A stretch of DNA of 7,567 nt from Myxococcales bacterium. Its GTDB lineage: Bacteria; Myxococcota; Polyangia; Polyangiales; Polyangiaceae. The stretch covers positions 3,730-11,296 of the forward strand of contig PLXW01000162.1 of assembly GCA_003151595.1 (NCBI GenBank), written 5' to 3'. A model generated the notes under the pieces. It made no database searches, was not told the DNA's origin, and saw only the letters and a list, made by a program, of their open reading frames with translations. A program made the translations under genes and the position numbers. Positions 6,312 to 7,567 of the stretch are shown in pieces. How positions within the stretch are numbered: position 1 is the first letter of the stretch; every line of letters starts with the position of its first letter.

Positions 6312-7229
6312 TTACTCCTTCAACGCCTCGGCGCCGCCGATGATCTCCATCAGCTCCTTCGTGATCGCCGCCTGCCGCGCGCGGTTGTAGACGAGCGTGA
6401 GCCGCCCGATCATGTCCTTCGCGTTGCGCGTCGCCGCGTCCATCGCCGTCATCTGCGCGCCGAAGAAGCTCGCCTGGCTCTCCAGGAGCGCACGGAACAG
6501 CGTGATCTCCACGTACATCGGCACGAGCCGCTCGAGCAGCGCCTCGCGGTTCGGCTCGAAGAGGAACTCGGTCGTGCCGGCTCCGGCTTGCGTCGCCGCC
6601 TTCGCGTCGGCGTTCTCGGCGGGCGCGGGAAGCGGGAGGAGCGCTTCGAAGTTCGTCTTCTGGGTGATGGCGCTCTTGAACTCGTTGTAGACGACGTACA
6701 CGGCGTCGAACTCGCCGCGCTTGAAGCGCGGAACGATCCAGCTCGCCACGAGGCGCGCCTTCTCCATGTCGAGGCCGTCGTAGATCTTCGGGAAGTCCTG
6801 CGCGATCTTCCCGCCGCGTCGCGTGAGGTACTCGCGCGCCTTGCGCCCGAGCGTCACGAACTGAACCTTCACGTCGGCGTTCGCTTCGCCCTGCCGGGCG
6901 CGCCACTCGCGCTCGGCCGCCTTGTTGATGTTCGTGTTGAACGCGCCGCACAGCCCGCGATCGGCCGACAGCACCACGAACAGCACGCTCTTCTCCGCCC
7001 GCCGCGCGAGCAGCGGGTGGAGCGCCTTGCCCGCGTCTTCGCCCTGCGGCGACTGCGCGGCGATCGACTGGAGGATCTCTCCGGTCTTCACCGCGTACGG
7101 CCGCATGGCGACGATCCGCTGCTGCGCGCGATTGAGCCGCGCGCCGGCGACCATCTTCATCGCCCGCGTGATCTTCTGCGTCGATTTGACGCTCGAGATC
7201 CGCTTGCGAATGATCTTCAGCGAAGGCAT
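6312..7229 (-). CDS. atpG: F1F0 ATP synthase gamma subunit
   Basis: AtpG is the central rotor shaft of F1, coupling proton flow through F0 to ATP synthesis in the alpha/beta ring. The protein has 305 residues (E. coli 286). The N-terminal helix is canonical (SLKIIRKRISSVKSTQKITRAMKMV), as are LSADRGLCGAFNTNI at 88-102 and the C-terminal helix (YNRARQAAITKELMEIIGGA), with Arg285, Gln286 and Thr290 matching E. coli Arg268, Gln269 and Thr273. Two things differ. An Ala-rich insertion of about 20 residues lies around 201-220. The usual SE(H/Q)(A/G)ARM motif before TAMDAAT reads SFFGAQM, so the residue equivalent to E. coli Arg242 is Gln259. The ATG lies 6 bases after the atpA stop; a GGAAAG at 7239-7244 may serve as ribosome binding site. 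The hydrolase remnant follows 47 bases downstream, where atpD would be expected. Confidence 0.96.
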   Translation of the reverse strand: MPSLKIIRKRISSVKSTQKITRAMKMVAGARLNRAQQRIVAMRPYAVKTGEILQSIAAQSPQGEDAGKALHPLLARRAEKSVLFVVLSADRGLCGAFNTNINKAAEREWRARQGEANADVKVQFVTLGRKAREYLTRRGGKIAQDFPKIYDGLDMEKARLVASWIVPRFKRGEFDAVYVVYNEFKSAITQKTNFEALLPLPAPAENADAKAATQAGAGTTEFLFEPNREALLERLVPMYVEITLFRALLESQASFFGAQMTAMDAATRNAKDMIGRLTLVYNRARQAAITKELMEIIGGAEALKE

Positions 7230-7235
7230 CGGCGC

Positions 7236-7567
7236 TTACTTTCCGTCGCCGGTGCCGAACGCGGTCTTGAACTCGCCGAGGGCCTTCTTCAGCTCCTCTT
7301 CGTTGTCCTTCTCGAGGACCTTCTTCTCGCGAATCCCGTCCATGATCTTCGGGTGCTTCGACGACAAGAAGTCGATGAGCCCCTTCTCGTACGCGCCGAG
7401 GCGGCTGGTCGGGAGGCCGTCGAGGTACCCCTTGGTGCCGGCGTAGATGATGATGATCTGCTTCTCGACCGAGATGGGCTGGTACTGCCCCTGCTTCAAG
7501 ATCTCGACGAGGCGCACGCCGCGCTCGAGCATGTCGCGCGTGACCTTGTCGAGGTCGCTGGCGAACT
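7236..7567 (-). CDS. atpA: F1F0 ATP synthase alpha subunit, C-terminal part, 5' end outside window
   Basis: AtpA is the non-catalytic nucleotide-binding subunit of the F1 hexamer. Only the last 109 or so residues are in the window. The frame is open to the right edge, beginning FASDLDKVTRDMLERG, the conserved start of the C-terminal helical domain (FASDLDxxTxxxLxRG). It continues with LKQGQYQPISVEKQ and IIYAGTKGYLDGLP, both typical of AtpA. The ATG at 7532 is internal. The nucleotide-binding P-loop region lies outside the window. The protein ends in a Lys/Glu-rich helix and a short Gly-rich tail. atpG follows after 6 bases on the same strand, the standard atpA-atpG order. Confidence 0.96.
   Translation of the reverse strand, partial: FASDLDKVTRDMLERGVRLVEILKQGQYQPISVEKQIIIIYAGTKGYLDGLPTSRLGAYEKGLIDFLSSKHPKIMDGIREKKVLEKDNEEELKKALGEFKTAFGTGDGK
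7239..7244 (-). promoter_or_regulatory. Possible ribosome binding site of atpG
   Basis: GGAAAG on the - strand sits in the last codons of atpA, 9 bases before the atpG ATG. The spacing is suitable but the match to the Shine-Dalgarno consensus is partial. Together with the 6-base gap it supports co-translation with atpA. Confidence 0.35.

Noticed and set aside
1..7567. CRISPR arrays, tRNA or rRNA genes, insertion sequences, or a defence system
   Set aside because: No regular repeats, no tRNA-like clover-leaf, no transposase motifs and no defence-family domains were seen on either strand; nearly all bases belong to the genes listed.

Overview
The window is GC-rich (strong G/C preference at third codon positions) and is built mainly of core energy-metabolism genes. 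Two clusters converge: the 3' end of a respiratory complex I (nuo) operon on the + strand, and part of an F1 ATP synthase (atp) operon on the - strand. The base composition, the PilZ protein (close in style to the short PilZ proteins abundant in myxobacteria) and a myxobacterial-looking serine hydrolase remnant suggest a member of Myxococcota, perhaps Polyangia. This placement is inferred from sequence style, not from a search.

Layout, + strand: the C-terminal part of nuoL (1-1055, cut by the window edge), nuoM (1059-3251), nuoN (3248-4792) and a small PilZ-domain gene (4789-5166). They lie 3 bases apart or overlap by 4 bases (GTGA, ATGA), so they read as one translationally coupled operon. 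NuoL, NuoM and NuoN are the three antiporter-like proton-pumping subunits of the membrane arm. All the key charged residues I could look for in NuoM and NuoN are present, and so is the TM12 lysine of NuoL. PilZ proteins bind cyclic-di-GMP.

Layout, - strand, read from right to left: the C-terminus of atpA (F1 alpha, cut by the window edge), atpG (F1 gamma, 6312-7229), then a decayed serine beta-lactamase-like hydrolase gene (5170-6264). The remnant has lost two internal segments and two of its three active-site motifs, yet it still reads as one open frame. The usual next genes, atpD and atpC, do not follow atpG. The PilZ gene and the remnant end tail to tail, 3 bases apart, inside a small perfect inverted repeat.

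The most unusual item is NuoM. It is 730 residues long rather than about 500 because of an N-terminal extension of about 185 residues: a signal peptide, an Ala/Pro-rich linker and an immunoglobulin-like (ASH/DUF1573-like) domain. The canonical NuoM core follows. This predicts a folded domain on the outer face of the complex I membrane arm. Second-tier points are the PilZ gene coupled to the nuo operon, the split atp cluster, and altered residues in a normally conserved AtpG helix.
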